NCBI RefSeq assembly: GCF_030271515.1
Contig: NZ_JASCXI010000005.1
Span: forward strand, 62,001-126,000
Direction: 5' to 3'
Length of the DNA stretch: 64,000 nucleotides
DNA from: Erythrobacter oryzae
Lineage (GTDB): Bacteria > Pseudomonadota > Alphaproteobacteria > Sphingomonadales > Sphingomonadaceae
In this document: piece by piece, positions 51,671 to 60,340 of the stretch
Position numbering within the stretch: position 1 is the stretch's first letter
Layout: each line of letters starts with the position of its first letter
The notes under the pieces: generated by a model
The model's input: the letters and a program-made list of their open reading frames with translations, nothing else
Databases searched by the model: none
What the model was told of the DNA's origin: nothing
Translations under genes and position numbers: made by a program

Positions 51671-52729
51671 TCAGAAGGCTCCGAGAAGGCCTAGAATAAT
51701 CACGAACAGCAACACCACGATCTGCATGCAGAACACAAGCGCGCAGAACCGCCAGAACGCCGAAAAGCGGCTGAGGCCATAGGCATTGCGAAGCTGCTTG
51801 TAGAGGTGGAGGGGGGCGCCAATCGCGAACAGCAAAAAGGCCCAGCCGCCGCCATCCGGAATCGTGCTGAGGATCGACATGACGATGAACAACAGCGACA
51901 TGAAGCTCAGGGAGTAGGTGACGAATACCGCGTGGTCATAGGCCTTGAACTGCCGCCGCCATGCGAACATCAGCCACAGGAACGGCACCGATAGAGGGAT
52001 CAGCAGCCAGCTGAATTTGTACCCGTTGGCCTGGAGCTTGTAGAGCATAAGGCCCGGGTTCTTCTTCCATTTTTCCAGCAGAACCTTGTCAAACCACGGC
52101 ATGCCCGTGTTCACGCTGACGACCTTATCCTTCGCGTCGCTCGGGCTTCCTGCCTTGGCAAAAACCAGATTCAGCCCCTTGAGCTCGCTGTCGATCTGTG
52201 AGCGGCGGGGGCTTTTGGCGGGTAGGGTGGCGCGCTCCTTTTCAAGCGCTTCCATCTGCTTGCGCACTTCGGTCTGAACCGGATTGTCGCCGTCCGATCC
52301 GAACAGATCGTTTGCAATATCGGTTGGCGCTCCGATGCCGACCATCTGGAACACCGCGAACATGGCAAAGACGGTGAACAGGAACATCGCCATCGGGCTG
52401 ACGAATTTCGCCCGCTCGCCCGCGATGTAGCGGCGGGTGAGCTGGCCGGGCTTGAAGGTCAGCAGCGGCAGCGTCTCCCACAGCTTGCCGTCGAGGTGCA
52501 GCACCCCGTGCATGATGTCGTGGCCGATCGCGGCAAGGCTGCGGTGGATGTGGGCCTTCTGGCCGCATTCGGGGCAGAAATTGCCCGAGAACACGGTCTG
52601 GCAATTGGCGCAGGTGACCGGCCCGGCGTGGGCGTGCTCCCCCGCCTCGCCGGCCTTCTCGCGGTCGAGCGTGCGGCCGAGCAGCCCGCCCTCGATCGCC
52701 GTCCCCAACCCTTCGCCGAAATCGCTCAT
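51671..52729 (-). CDS. DUF3667 zinc-ribbon membrane protein
   Basis: 352 residues from the ATG at 52729. An N-terminal zinc ribbon (CANCQTVFSGNFCPECGQ) is followed by HRSLAAIGHDIMHGVLHLDGKLWETLPLLTFKPGQLTRRYIAGERAKFVSPM (bounded by HRSLAAIG and FVSPM), the core of DUF3667. About five membrane helices follow. A charged coiled-coil region (EVRKQMEALEKERATLPAKS) lies between the first and second pairs of helices. Function is unknown for the family. It lies between the decayed and the intact ParA-like genes. Confidence 0.85.
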   Translation of the reverse strand: MSDFGEGLGTAIEGGLLGRTLDREKAGEAGEHAHAGPVTCANCQTVFSGNFCPECGQKAHIHRSLAAIGHDIMHGVLHLDGKLWETLPLLTFKPGQLTRRYIAGERAKFVSPMAMFLFTVFAMFAVFQMVGIGAPTDIANDLFGSDGDNPVQTEVRKQMEALEKERATLPAKSPRRSQIDSELKGLNLVFAKAGSPSDAKDKVVSVNTGMPWFDKVLLEKWKKNPGLMLYKLQANGYKFSWLLIPLSVPFLWLMFAWRRQFKAYDHAVFVTYSLSFMSLLFIVMSILSTIPDGGGWAFLLFAIGAPLHLYKQLRNAYGLSRFSAFWRFCALVFCMQIVVLLFVIILGLLGAF

Positions 52730-52799
52730 GCATTGCGCCCCTGCTTCGCCGCGAACTATAGGCGCAATTGCCGCGGGCACGAAAGCGGGGATTTGGCCC

Positions 52800-53531
52800 C
52801 TATTTGCTCGCGAGCTTGCGCTCGATCGCCGTCCACAGCTGCGCGATCGCGCGCGCGGCGGGCGAGCGCGGGGCGAAGGCGCCGACCGGTTGGCGCAGGC
52901 TCGCGCATTGTTCGACCGCGCTTGCGAGCGGGATCGCTGGCCAGGTCGGGTTCGCCTCGCGCGCGGCCTTGTGGAGCGAGCGGCGCAGGTCCAGCATCGA
53001 GAGCACCGGCAGGATCGGCGGGTGCCCCTTGCCGGTCCCGCGCACTTCCTCGACCACCACCTCGAAGGCGCGGGCCGAGAGCGGCGAGGGTGGCAGCGGC
53101 ACGATCACCAGATCGGCAGCGCGCATCACCTGCGCGGAAAGCTCGTTGAGCACCGGCGGGCAATCGAAGATGATCCGTTCGTAGTTCTTGCCCAGTGCCT
53201 CGGCGAGCCGCGCCAGCCGCTTCTTCTTGCCCAGCTTGTCGAGCCGGCGGTCCAGCGCGCGGATGCTCTCGTCCGCGGGCAGCAGGTCGAGCCCGGGATA
53301 GGCCGTCGGTTGGATCAGCTTCTCGGGATCGGCGCCCTCGTCGAACATGCTATCGGCGCTGCGCTTCTTCCTCGGGTCGATCCCGAGGAGAAAGCCCGAT
53401 CCGTTCGAGGCGTCGAGGTCCCACAGCAGGGTCTTGCGGCGCGAGATGGCGCTGGCGCACCACGCCAGATTGACCGAGAGCGTCGTCTTCCCGACCCCGC
53501 CCTTGACGCTGTAGATCGCGATCGATGCCAT
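52800..53531 (-). CDS. ParA-like ATPase
   Basis: 243 residues. Deviant Walker A KGGVGKTT at residues 10-17 with the signature lysine, Walker A' as LLWDLDASNGSGF and Walker B as IIFDCPPVL. MASIAIYSVKGGVGKTTLSV opens the protein. There is no DNA-binding N-terminal domain and no adjacent parB or parS site, so it is an orphan rather than a chromosomal parAB pair. Members of this class position cell structures such as chemoreceptor arrays or pili, or act in cellulose/EPS synthesis. The chemotaxis operon begins 640 bases away. Three helical-phase repeats (53610-53640) lie upstream. Confidence 0.85.
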   Translation of the reverse strand: MASIAIYSVKGGVGKTTLSVNLAWCASAISRRKTLLWDLDASNGSGFLLGIDPRKKRSADSMFDEGADPEKLIQPTAYPGLDLLPADESIRALDRRLDKLGKKKRLARLAEALGKNYERIIFDCPPVLNELSAQVMRAADLVIVPLPPSPLSARAFEVVVEEVRGTGKGHPPILPVLSMLDLRRSLHKAAREANPTWPAIPLASAVEQCASLRQPVGAFAPRSPAARAIAQLWTAIERKLASK

Positions 53532-53609
53532 GCGTCCCGTCCGTGTTGCAGTTTGATTGCAGGGACGAGGGATAGCGCTGCTGCTGCCATTGGCAAGCGT
53601 GGGGCGCGG

Positions 53610-53640
53610 CGGTCAAACGGCGGTCAAACGCCGGTCAAAC
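53610..53640. repeat. Three 11-base direct repeats upstream of the ParA-like gene
   Basis: CGGTCAAACGG (53610-53620), CGGTCAAACGC (53621-53631) and CGGTCAAAC (53632-53640) repeat with an 11-base period, about one helical turn. On the minus strand each contains TTTGACC, so each unit holds a -35-like TTGACC. They lie 78 to 109 bases upstream of the ParA-like ATG, a position suited to an operator or multiple promoter elements. Confidence 0.65.
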
Positions 53641-53650
53641 ATGACGCGCG

Positions 53651-53682
53651 CAAAGCAAAAGGGCCGGCTCTCGCCGACCCTT
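53651..53682 (-). terminator. Rho-independent terminator of rpoZ
   Basis: Ten-base stem AAGGGTCGGC/GCCGGCCCTT on the minus strand with one G-U pair (plus strand 53659-53668 and 53673-53682), a GAGA loop, and TTTTGCTTT after it. It lies about 50 bases after the rpoZ stop. Confidence 0.75.
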
Positions 53683-53732
53683 GCCATTTCTTGTGATGCA
53701 GCGCCGAGGGGCGAACCCCCGGGCCCGGGCAA

Positions 53733-54077
53733 TCAGCCGTCGTAATCGCCGCCGAGCGACGAGGTGCGCGCGGGCGCCGAGGCGGTGATCCGCAGCGCTT
53801 CGGCCGACTGGCTGAGCGAGCCGATCTCGTCGGCCTCGTCCTCGTCGTCGGGGAGGATCTTCTGGAGGCCGGTCACCAGCGATTCATGCAGGCCCGCCGG
53901 GGTGATGGTTTCCTCGGCGATCTCGCGCAGCGCGACGACCGGGTTCTTGTCGCGGTCACGGTCGATGGTCAGCTCGGCCCCGCCCGAAATCTCGCGCGCA
54001 CGCTGTGCGGCGAGCAGCACCAGGTCAAACCGGTTGGGAACCTTGTCGACGCAATCTTCAACGGTAACGCGTGCCAT
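53733..54077 (-). CDS. rpoZ: DNA-directed RNA polymerase subunit omega
   Basis: 114 residues. [30 protein letters not shown] is the conserved N-terminal core, followed by [15 protein letters not shown]. The acidic tail ([13 protein letters not shown]) is usual for alphaproteobacteria. Omega stabilises RNA polymerase assembly and forms part of the ppGpp site. It has its own terminator and is separated by 96 bases from the chemotaxis operon on the same strand. Confidence 0.96.
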   Translation of the reverse strand: MARVTVEDCVDKVPNRFDLVLLAAQRAREISGGAELTIDRDRDKNPVVALREIAEETITPAGLHESLVTGLQKILPDDEDEADEIGSLSQSAEALRITASAPARTSSLGGDYDG

Positions 54078-54173
54078 GAGCGGGCCTTTTGCAAGAATCG
54101 CGAATATAGGGAAGCGCGCCAGCTAGGGCGGTGCCCTCGCGAAGTCAAGGAAAAGGCGGGGAGGCCAGCGGCA

Positions 54174-55385
54174 TCAGAACAGCTCGATCCGCCGCACCGG
54201 CGCTTCGGCGGCCATGTCCGCCGGGGCCTCGCCCCCGCCGCCGAACACCGCGTGCACCACCTTCTGGCTTTCCATCACATAGCTGCGCTGCTGGTCCTCG
54301 AGCAGATCGCGCACGCTGCGGCGGCCGTCCACGCCGTCCGCCGCTTCGGCCGCGAGCGCCCGCAGGTCGCCGAGCGCATCGCCGACCTGGCCGAGCCGCT
54401 GCCGCATCACGTCCTCGAACTGCAGGCGCCCGAGAATGTCCGAGAGCGAATGCACCAGATCGCCGTGCCCGGCCTCCATGATCGCGATCAGCTCGCCCAG
54501 CCGCGCGCTGATGGCGGCGATCTCGGCCTGCGCCGCATCAAGCTCGCCCATCAGCCGCGCCACTTCCTGCGTGCCGGCATCGTTGCGGCCGGGCATGGCG
54601 GCGCTGATCTGCGCCTGCATCCGGTCGGCGAAGGAGTTGATCCGCTGGCCGACATTGCGCGCACCCTCGGCGGTCTGGGTGGCGAGCGCGCGCATCTCGG
54701 TCGCGATCAGCCCGAAGGCCTTGCCGGCCTCGCCGTGGCGGTGCGCCTCGACCGAGGCGTTGACGGCGAGGAAGAAGGCCTTGTCGGCGACCTGCGAGAT
54801 CACGTCGACCGCGCCGCGCAGCTCGTGGAATTCCTGCGCCAGCTGTTCGAGCCCCTGATAATTGCCCGCGATCATCCGGTCGCGCTCGGCGAGCATGGCG
54901 CTCAGCCGGGCGATGATCGTCCCCGGCACCGCGACCGCCGCGCGCATGGTGGAAACGCCCGAAAGCGAATGGGCGATCCGCTCGCGTTGCCCGGTCGAGA
55001 GGCGGCTCACCACCTCCACCTGTTCGACCACCGCCATCACCCCTTGCGCGACATCCTGCTGCACGCCGTCGATCTGGCCGCGCAGCGTGTCGAGGAAGGG
55101 CAGGGTCGCTTCGATGTCCTCGCGCAAGGGTTCGGGCAGGTCGGCGGGGCCGAGAATGGTCACGCCGCCGAAACCGAGGAAGTCGGACGCGCGCCGCTTC
55201 ATCGGGCCGATGAAGGGCGGCGGGGCGGGGCGCGGGCGCTGGGCGAGCACGAAGGCCGCGGCCGCGGCGCAGATCAGCGCGGCCGACGCCCATGCGCCCT
55301 CGACCGCCGCACCGGCGAGCGCGGCGGCGAGCAGCAGGGCGCCGGCCAGCCAGCGGCGCGGGTGGAGGGGGCGGGCGAAGACCAC
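54174..55385 (-). CDS. Membrane-anchored MCP-like protein with CheZ-like motif
   Basis: 403 residues, GTG start at 55385. Two N-terminal hydrophobic segments (about 13-28 and 31-46) are followed directly by a cytoplasmic coiled coil, with no periplasmic sensor domain. The signalling hairpin is degenerate: ISQVADKAFFLAVNASVEAHRHGEAGKAFGLIATEMRALATQTAEGARNVGQRI (bounded by ISQVADK and VGQRI). Near the C-terminus LGRLQFEDVMRQRLGQV contains Asp325 and Gln329 spaced as the catalytic Asp143/Gln147 of CheZ. It is the last gene of the chemotaxis operon and may combine receptor-like scaffolding with phosphatase activity. That combination is inferred. Confidence 0.7.
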   Translation of the reverse strand: MVFARPLHPRRWLAGALLLAAALAGAAVEGAWASAALICAAAAAFVLAQRPRPAPPPFIGPMKRRASDFLGFGGVTILGPADLPEPLREDIEATLPFLDTLRGQIDGVQQDVAQGVMAVVEQVEVVSRLSTGQRERIAHSLSGVSTMRAAVAVPGTIIARLSAMLAERDRMIAGNYQGLEQLAQEFHELRGAVDVISQVADKAFFLAVNASVEAHRHGEAGKAFGLIATEMRALATQTAEGARNVGQRINSFADRMQAQISAAMPGRNDAGTQEVARLMGELDAAQAEIAAISARLGELIAIMEAGHGDLVHSLSDILGRLQFEDVMRQRLGQVGDALGDLRALAAEAADGVDGRRSVRDLLEDQQRSYVMESQKVVHAVFGGGGEAPADMAAEAPVRRIELF

Positions 55386-55405
55386 GGGCGCGCGTCTTGC
55401 GGGTG

Positions 55406-55783
55406 TCAGGCCGCCGCGGGCAGCACCTGGCGGACCACGCCGACGAGGTCAGGGCCGGACAGCGGCTTGACCAGCCAGCCGGTCGCGCCGAGGCGGCGGC
55501 TCTCCTCGCGCTTGGCCGGATCGCTTTCGGTGGTGAGCGTCAGGATCGGGGTGAATCGGCAGGACGGCAGGGCGCGCGCGCCGCGGATGAATTCGAGCCC
55601 GCCCATGTTGGGCATGTTGATATCGGTGATGATGAGATGCGGCCGCAGCCCGCCTTCGAGCATCGCGAGCGCGCGCGCGCCGTCGCTGGCGCTTTCGACG
55701 GCGAAGCCGTTCATCTCGAGCGTGCTGCGCAGGCTCATGATCATGGTCGGGGAATCGTCGACGATCAGGATGGTCTTGCTCAT
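55406..55783 (-). CDS. Single-domain response regulator (CheY-like)
   Basis: 125 residues from the ATG at 55783 (the longer frame has no credible start). TILIVDDSPTMIMSL gives the acidic pocket, Asp54 in IITDINMPNMGG is the phospho-acceptor, and Thr/Lys follow as LTLTTES and WLVKPLSG. No output domain, so it acts by protein binding. It is one of two CheY-like proteins in the operon; it lies between the STAS-like gene and the MCP-like gene. Confidence 0.9.
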   Translation of the reverse strand: MSKTILIVDDSPTMIMSLRSTLEMNGFAVESASDGARALAMLEGGLRPHLIITDINMPNMGGLEFIRGARALPSCRFTPILTLTTESDPAKREESRRLGATGWLVKPLSGPDLVGVVRQVLPAAA

Positions 55784-55895
55784 GGTGCTGCTTGTCCTTG
55801 CCAATGTCGCTTGGCCGCGTGCCGGATTTTTGCCGAGCGGGATGAATTCCGGAGCCACGGCGGCCCCGCGGTAACTACGTAGTCGGGCCGGGCGA

Positions 55896-56186
55896 TCAGG
55901 CGGCGACCTTGCGGCGACGCCGCGCGGGCTTTGCGGGCGGCGGGTCTTCCGGCAGGACGAGCACCGGGGCGAGCCAGCGCGCGAGGGTCTCGTCCTGCGG
56001 CGCGGCGGTCACGTGCGGCGTCAGCGCCATCAGGCATTGCAGCACCGCAGCGTGCATCCCGGTGCAGGCGGCCAGATCGACCTTGCGCGCGGCGCCTGCG
56101 ATCAGCCACGCGGCGAGATCGCCCGCCTCCTCGACCGCGGCATGGCCTTCGACCACCGCGCGCGTCTTGTCGTAGCGGATCGGCAT
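55896..56186 (-). CDS. STAS-like small protein in the chemotaxis operon
   Basis: 96 residues from the ATG at 56186 (overlapping the cheA stop, ATGA) with AAGGAG eight bases upstream. A long opposite-frame reading over cheA is discarded. ARKVDLAACTGMHAAVLQCLMALT has the shape of a STAS domain's central strand and helix, but the usual phosphorylatable Asp-Ser pair is replaced. It ends in a basic tail (PARRRRKVAA). It may bridge the kinase to other partners. STAS assignment is tentative. Confidence 0.6.
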   Translation of the reverse strand: MPIRYDKTRAVVEGHAAVEEAGDLAAWLIAGAARKVDLAACTGMHAAVLQCLMALTPHVTAAPQDETLARWLAPVLVLPEDPPPAKPARRRRKVAA

Positions 56187-58414
56187 CACAGCATCTCCTT
56201 CAAGTTGAGCACCAGCAGCACCCGCCCGTCGCCCAGCACTGCGGAGCCGGAAAAGCCGCTCATGTGGGCGAGGATCCCGGCGAAGGGCTTGAGGATGATG
56301 TCCATGCAGGTGCCGAAATCGTCGATCACGAGGCCGATGGTGGCGTGGCCCAGGCGCAGGATCAGGACGGATTCGAGCTTGGCCGGATGCGGCTCCATGC
56401 CCAGCAGGCTGCGCAGGCGGGCGATGGGGATGACAGCATCGCGCAGCACGATCGCCTCGGCGCTCTTGAGGCGGCGGATGTCGGCGGGATCGACCTTGAC
56501 GGTCTCGATCACCAGGTCGATCGGAATGCCGTAGGCCTGCCCGCCGAGGTCGATCGTCAGCACCCGCGTGACCGCCATCGACAGCGGCAGTTCGAGCCGC
56601 ACGTGGGTGCCCTCGCCGCAGCGGCTCTCGAGCGTGACAGTGCCGCCCAGCCGCTCGACCACGCTGCGCACCGCGTCCATCCCGACCCCGCGGCCCGAAA
56701 GGTCGGAGACGGTCTCGGCGGTCGAGAAGCCGGGGAGGAAGACCAGCTGCACGGCCTGCGCATCGGTGAGCTGCGCGGCGCGGGCCTCGTCGATCAGGCC
56801 GCGCTCGATCGCCTTGGCGCGCACGCGTGCGGGATCGACGCCGCGGCCATCGTCGGTGACGTCGATCACCACCCGGTCGGCCTCCTGCGCGGCGGCAAGG
56901 CGCACGCAGGCGGTCTCGGGCTTGCCCGCGGCGAGGCGCGCTTCGCGGCTCTCGATCCCGTGGTCGAGGCTGTTCCTGAGGATGTGGGTGAGCGGTTCGG
57001 CGAGCGCTTCGATCACGTTCTTGTCGGCCTCGGTCGCCTCGCCCTCGATCTCGAGCCGGACGAGCTTGTCCTGCTTCCTCGCGATGTCGCGCACCAGCCG
57101 GGGGAAGCGCTTGAACAGGTCGCCGACCGGCATCATCCGCACCTCCATCACCGCGCTCTGGAGCTGGCGGGTGATGCGGTCGATGACGGCGTATTTGTCC
57201 TTGATCTCGCGCGCGAGCTCGCGGCTGCCGAAGCGGGCTTCGGCATCGCGGGCGAGGAAGGGGAGGGCGTTCTTGGCGACCACCATCTCGCCGACGAGGT
57301 TCATCAGCGTGTCGATCTTGGCCTGCTCGACGCGGAGCGTGCGTTCGGCGGGGGTATCGGAGCGGGTGGCGGAGCCTTCCGCGATGGCGAGCGGCTCGGG
57401 TTCGGACGCGGGCGGGGCGGTGGCGAGGAGCGCGGCAATCGCGGCGGCAGGCTCTTCGGGCGGCACCGGCAGGCCGAGCGCGGCGGCGACATTGCGCAAG
57501 GTCGCCGCGACGTGCGCGCCCCCGCGTGGATGTTCGGCGAGCGCGCGGCGTTGGGCCTCTATCAGCTCCACCGCGAGCGGGCTGAGGGGGCCCGTCGGCG
57601 CCTTCGGCGCCTCCGGGTCCGGCGCGGGTTCGGATTCGCGCAGGCCGATGGTGACGGCATCGGGCATGTAGCGGAAATGCGCCTCGACCTCGCTGTGCGG
57701 GGCCTCGGACACCAGCCGGAAGACGAGGTTGCAGACATAGGGGTCGAAGGCTTCGGGCGCGGCCCAGGGCTCGCGCGGGGCGAGTTCGGACCACACGAGG
57801 CCCGGAAGCGATTGCGCGATCCGCAGGGGATCATCGCCGCTGAAGAAGCAGGATTCGTCGGGGGTGTATTCGATGGTGACCAGCGGCGCGCCCTCGGGCA
57901 GCCCGGCGGCATCGGCCCAGGCGTGGCGCACCGCAGCGGCGGCCGGGGCGGGTGCTCCCTCCGCCCCCTCCAGCCCCGCCAGCCGCGCGCGGTAGATCGC
58001 GGCGTAGCGGCGCGCGGTCTCCATCAGCTCGGGCGGCAGGCTCCCCTGCGCGGCGAAGAGCTCGACCCAGCGGCCGACATGGTCGAGCCCCTCGAACAGC
58101 GCGTCGGCCGCGCCGCTGTCCATCCTGAGCCGCCCCTCGCGCATCGCGCCCAGCAGGTCCTCGCCCGCGTGGACCAGATGCACTAGCGCGGGCAGATCGA
58201 ACAACCCGGCCGCGCCCTTGATCGAATGCACCGCGCGGAAAAGCGCGCCCATCGCCTGCCCGTCATCCGGATCGCGTTCGAGCGCGAGCAGCGCCTCGCC
58301 CGCTTCCTCGAGCAGCTTGCGGCTTTCCTCGACAAAGCTGGCGGCGAGCTGCGCCATCTCGGCGTTCGCTTCGGCCGGCGGCGGGGCGTGGGGGGCGGGC
58401 TTCTTCAGCGGCAT
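56186..58414 (-). CDS. cheA: Chemotaxis histidine kinase CheA
   Basis: 742 residues from the ATG at 58414, overlapping the upstream receiver gene by ten bases. An Hpt domain with His63 in RAVHSIKGAAGLFD is followed by a long variable linker. The dimerisation helix contains LMNLVGEMVVAKNALPF. The ATP-binding boxes are N (EPLTHILRNSLDHGIESREAR), G1 (IDVTDDGRGVDPARV) and G2 (SGRGVGMDAVRS). A C-terminal CheW-like domain (about 600-742) follows with MAVTRVLTIDLGGQAYGIPIDLVIETV. It phosphorylates the receivers encoded beside it in response to the MCP. It has one Hpt, unlike multi-Hpt ChpA kinases. Confidence 0.94.
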   Translation of the reverse strand: MPLKKPAPHAPPPAEANAEMAQLAASFVEESRKLLEEAGEALLALERDPDDGQAMGALFRAVHSIKGAAGLFDLPALVHLVHAGEDLLGAMREGRLRMDSGAADALFEGLDHVGRWVELFAAQGSLPPELMETARRYAAIYRARLAGLEGAEGAPAPAAAAVRHAWADAAGLPEGAPLVTIEYTPDESCFFSGDDPLRIAQSLPGLVWSELAPREPWAAPEAFDPYVCNLVFRLVSEAPHSEVEAHFRYMPDAVTIGLRESEPAPDPEAPKAPTGPLSPLAVELIEAQRRALAEHPRGGAHVAATLRNVAAALGLPVPPEEPAAAIAALLATAPPASEPEPLAIAEGSATRSDTPAERTLRVEQAKIDTLMNLVGEMVVAKNALPFLARDAEARFGSRELAREIKDKYAVIDRITRQLQSAVMEVRMMPVGDLFKRFPRLVRDIARKQDKLVRLEIEGEATEADKNVIEALAEPLTHILRNSLDHGIESREARLAAGKPETACVRLAAAQEADRVVIDVTDDGRGVDPARVRAKAIERGLIDEARAAQLTDAQAVQLVFLPGFSTAETVSDLSGRGVGMDAVRSVVERLGGTVTLESRCGEGTHVRLELPLSMAVTRVLTIDLGGQAYGIPIDLVIETVKVDPADIRRLKSAEAIVLRDAVIPIARLRSLLGMEPHPAKLESVLILRLGHATIGLVIDDFGTCMDIILKPFAGILAHMSGFSGSAVLGDGRVLLVLNLKEML

Positions 58415-58845
58415 GGCACACCTGTCATCAGCTTGACCGTCGCCACGAAACGTTCCGGGTCGACCGGCTTGGTGAGGTAGAAATTGGCCCCCGCCTGATA
58501 GGCGCGCGCGATGTCGCCCTCGGCGGCTTCGGTGCTGAGCATCACCGCCGGGATCGCCTGCAAGGCGGGCGTGCGGCGCACCTCGGCGAGGAAGGCGTAG
58601 CCGTCCATCCGGGCCATGTTGATGTCGACCACGAAGAGGTCGAAGTCCTGCTCCAGCGCCTGCTCGAGCGCCTCGACCCCGTTCACCGCCTCGGCCACTT
58701 CGAAGCCCTCGCGCGCGAGCAGCTGGGCGCAGTAGAGGCGCACGGTGAGCGTGTCGTCGACCACCAGCACGCGCGGGCAGGGGGCGGGGCCGCGCGGGAA
58801 GGGATGCTCTCCGAAAGGCTGGGGGCCAAAAGGCTGGATCGTCAT
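58405..58845 (-). CDS. Response regulator receiver protein (CheY-like)
   Basis: 146 residues. A Pro/Phe-rich N-terminal extension of about 25 residues precedes RVLVVDDTLTVRLYCAQLLARE. Asp74 in FVVDINMARMDG is the phospho-acceptor, and LSTEA and FYLTKPVD supply Ser/Thr and Lys. It overlaps cheR by ATGA upstream and cheA by ten bases downstream, so it is tightly coupled to both. Confidence 0.9.
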   Translation of the reverse strand: MTIQPFGPQPFGEHPFPRGPAPCPRVLVVDDTLTVRLYCAQLLAREGFEVAEAVNGVEALEQALEQDFDLFVVDINMARMDGYAFLAEVRRTPALQAIPAVMLSTEAAEGDIARAYQAGANFYLTKPVDPERFVATVKLMTGVPCR

Positions 58846-59717
58846 GAGAGGGGCCTCTGGTGGACGAGGGCTTCGGGAAACTTGCGCGGGGCAAACAGGC
58901 CGGAGATGCGGCTCATGCTCTCCGAATGGCCGAGCGCGATGAAGCCGCCCGGATTGAGCGCGTCGTAGAAATGCTCGGCCGTCCGGCGGCGCGAGGGGTC
59001 GTCGAAATAGATCAGCAGGTTGCGGCAGAAGATCACGTCGATCCGGCGGATCCGCGCCATCGCGACGGGGTCCGAGACGTTGACGAGGCTGAAGTCGATC
59101 GAATCCCTGAGGTCGCCGATGATCTGCCAGCTTTCGGCCCCGCGCTGCTCGAAATAGCGGCTGCGGATGCGCGGGCCCACGCGGTGCAGCGCGCGCGGGC
59201 CGTAGACCCCGGCGCGCGCCTGTTCCAATGCGCGGCTGTCGATGTCGGAGGCAAGGATCTCAATGTCGAAATCGCTCGCACGCGGCCAGTCTTCCAGCAC
59301 CGAAATCGCGATCGAATAGGGCTCTTCCCCGGTCGAGCAGGGGACCGACCAGATGCGGATCGGCGGATCGCCCGGACGCTTGCGGTCGGCGATCTCGTCG
59401 AGCATCCGGCGGGTGAGGCAGGTGAGCTGGTAATCCTCGCGGAAGAAATAGGTCTCGTTGACCGTCATCGCGTTGATCAGCGCCTGCAATTCCGCGCCGT
59501 CGTGCTCGAACTTCACCAGCGCGAGATATTCGCGCAAGTTCGCGCAGCGGGTCGCCGCGATGCGCTCCTCGAGCCGCTTGTCGATGAAATAGCGGCGGCT
59601 GGCATCGAGGCTGATGCCGGTCTTGCGGTAGAAGAAATCGCAGAAGCAGACGATGTCCTCGAAGGCGAAGATCGCCGCGCCGGTCTTGCCGGGATCGAGA
59701 GAGGGGGAAGCGGCCAC
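58842..59717 (-). CDS. cheR: Chemotaxis protein methyltransferase CheR
   Basis: 291 residues from a GTG at 59717. An N-terminal helical domain (FCDFFYRKTGISLDASRRYFIDKRLEERI) leads to the SAM-binding core: NETYFFREDYQLTCL, RIWSVPCSTGEEPYSIAI and IDVIFCRNLLIYFDDPSRRRT. It methylates MCP glutamates with SAM, opposite to CheB. No TPR extension is present. Confidence 0.95.
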   Translation of the reverse strand: MAASPSLDPGKTGAAIFAFEDIVCFCDFFYRKTGISLDASRRYFIDKRLEERIAATRCANLREYLALVKFEHDGAELQALINAMTVNETYFFREDYQLTCLTRRMLDEIADRKRPGDPPIRIWSVPCSTGEEPYSIAISVLEDWPRASDFDIEILASDIDSRALEQARAGVYGPRALHRVGPRIRSRYFEQRGAESWQIIGDLRDSIDFSLVNVSDPVAMARIRRIDVIFCRNLLIYFDDPSRRRTAEHFYDALNPGGFIALGHSESMSRISGLFAPRKFPEALVHQRPLS

Positions 59718-59731
59718 GACCCTGTCGCGCT

Positions 59732-60340
59732 TCAGCCGTCGCCGAGCCGGCGCAGCGCCATGTCGATGGCGAAGGCGAGATAGGCGCTGCCGGCAAACCG
59801 CGCGCGGATCGCCTCCAGCCCGGCGACCGCGCCGGGCGCGCCGGTGCTGCCGAGCGCTTCGGCAAGGTGCGCGGCGACATTGGGCTCGTCCTCGCGCGCG
59901 GCGAGCGCGATCAGCCAGTCGCAGGCCTCCGCGCGGTGGAGCCCGGCGGCGAGCAGCACGGCAAAGCTGCGGACATCGGGATCGGCATGGTGGCCGAGCG
60001 GTTCGAGCATGGCGGTCGCCGCGTCCGGCATCGCGCTCAGGGCCTCTAGCGCGCCGTTGCGCAGGGCCGGATCGTCCTCGGTGAGGAGCCCTGCCGTGGC
60101 CTGTGCCGCTTCAAGACTGCCGCAGTCCGCCAGCGCCGAGAAGGCCGCGGCCCGCACGCTGCGGTCGGCTTCGCTGCGCAGCAACCAGACCAGCGTCTCG
60201 ACCGCGCCCTCGGCGTCGGCCGCAAGCCCCTGCACCGCGCGGCGGCGGATAGCGGGATCGGGATCGGTCAGGCTCGGCGGCGCGAGCTCCGCATCGGGGA
60301 GCGCGAAATCGCTGCGGCTGCCCGCTTTCATCAGGCCCAT
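59732..60340 (-). CDS. HEAT-repeat protein in the chemotaxis operon
   Basis: 202 residues from the ATG at 60340 with AAGGAG six bases upstream. Roughly five HEAT-like helical pairs are readable, for example DPDPAIRRRAVQGLAADAEGAVETLVWLLRSEADRSVRAAAFSAL (bounded by DPDPAIRR and AAAFSAL), then EDDPALRNGALEALSAM and HADPDVRSFAVLLA. Such proteins are adaptors. The gene lies between cheB and cheR with ten bases of cheB overlap. HEAT proteins of this sort occur in a few chemosensory operons, where they may link receptors or receivers. No catalytic motif. Confidence 0.8.
   Translation of the reverse strand: MGLMKAGSRSDFALPDAELAPPSLTDPDPAIRRRAVQGLAADAEGAVETLVWLLRSEADRSVRAAAFSALADCGSLEAAQATAGLLTEDDPALRNGALEALSAMPDAATAMLEPLGHHADPDVRSFAVLLAAGLHRAEACDWLIALAAREDEPNVAAHLAEALGSTGAPGAVAGLEAIRARFAGSAYLAFAIDMALRRLGDG

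Noticed and set aside
55896-57794. Long minus-strand open frame running across the cheA 3' half into the small STAS-like gene
   Set aside because: Its first part is an Arg/Ala-rich out-of-frame reading of cheA. Only the last 96 codons (from 56186) are gene-like and have a ribosome-binding site.
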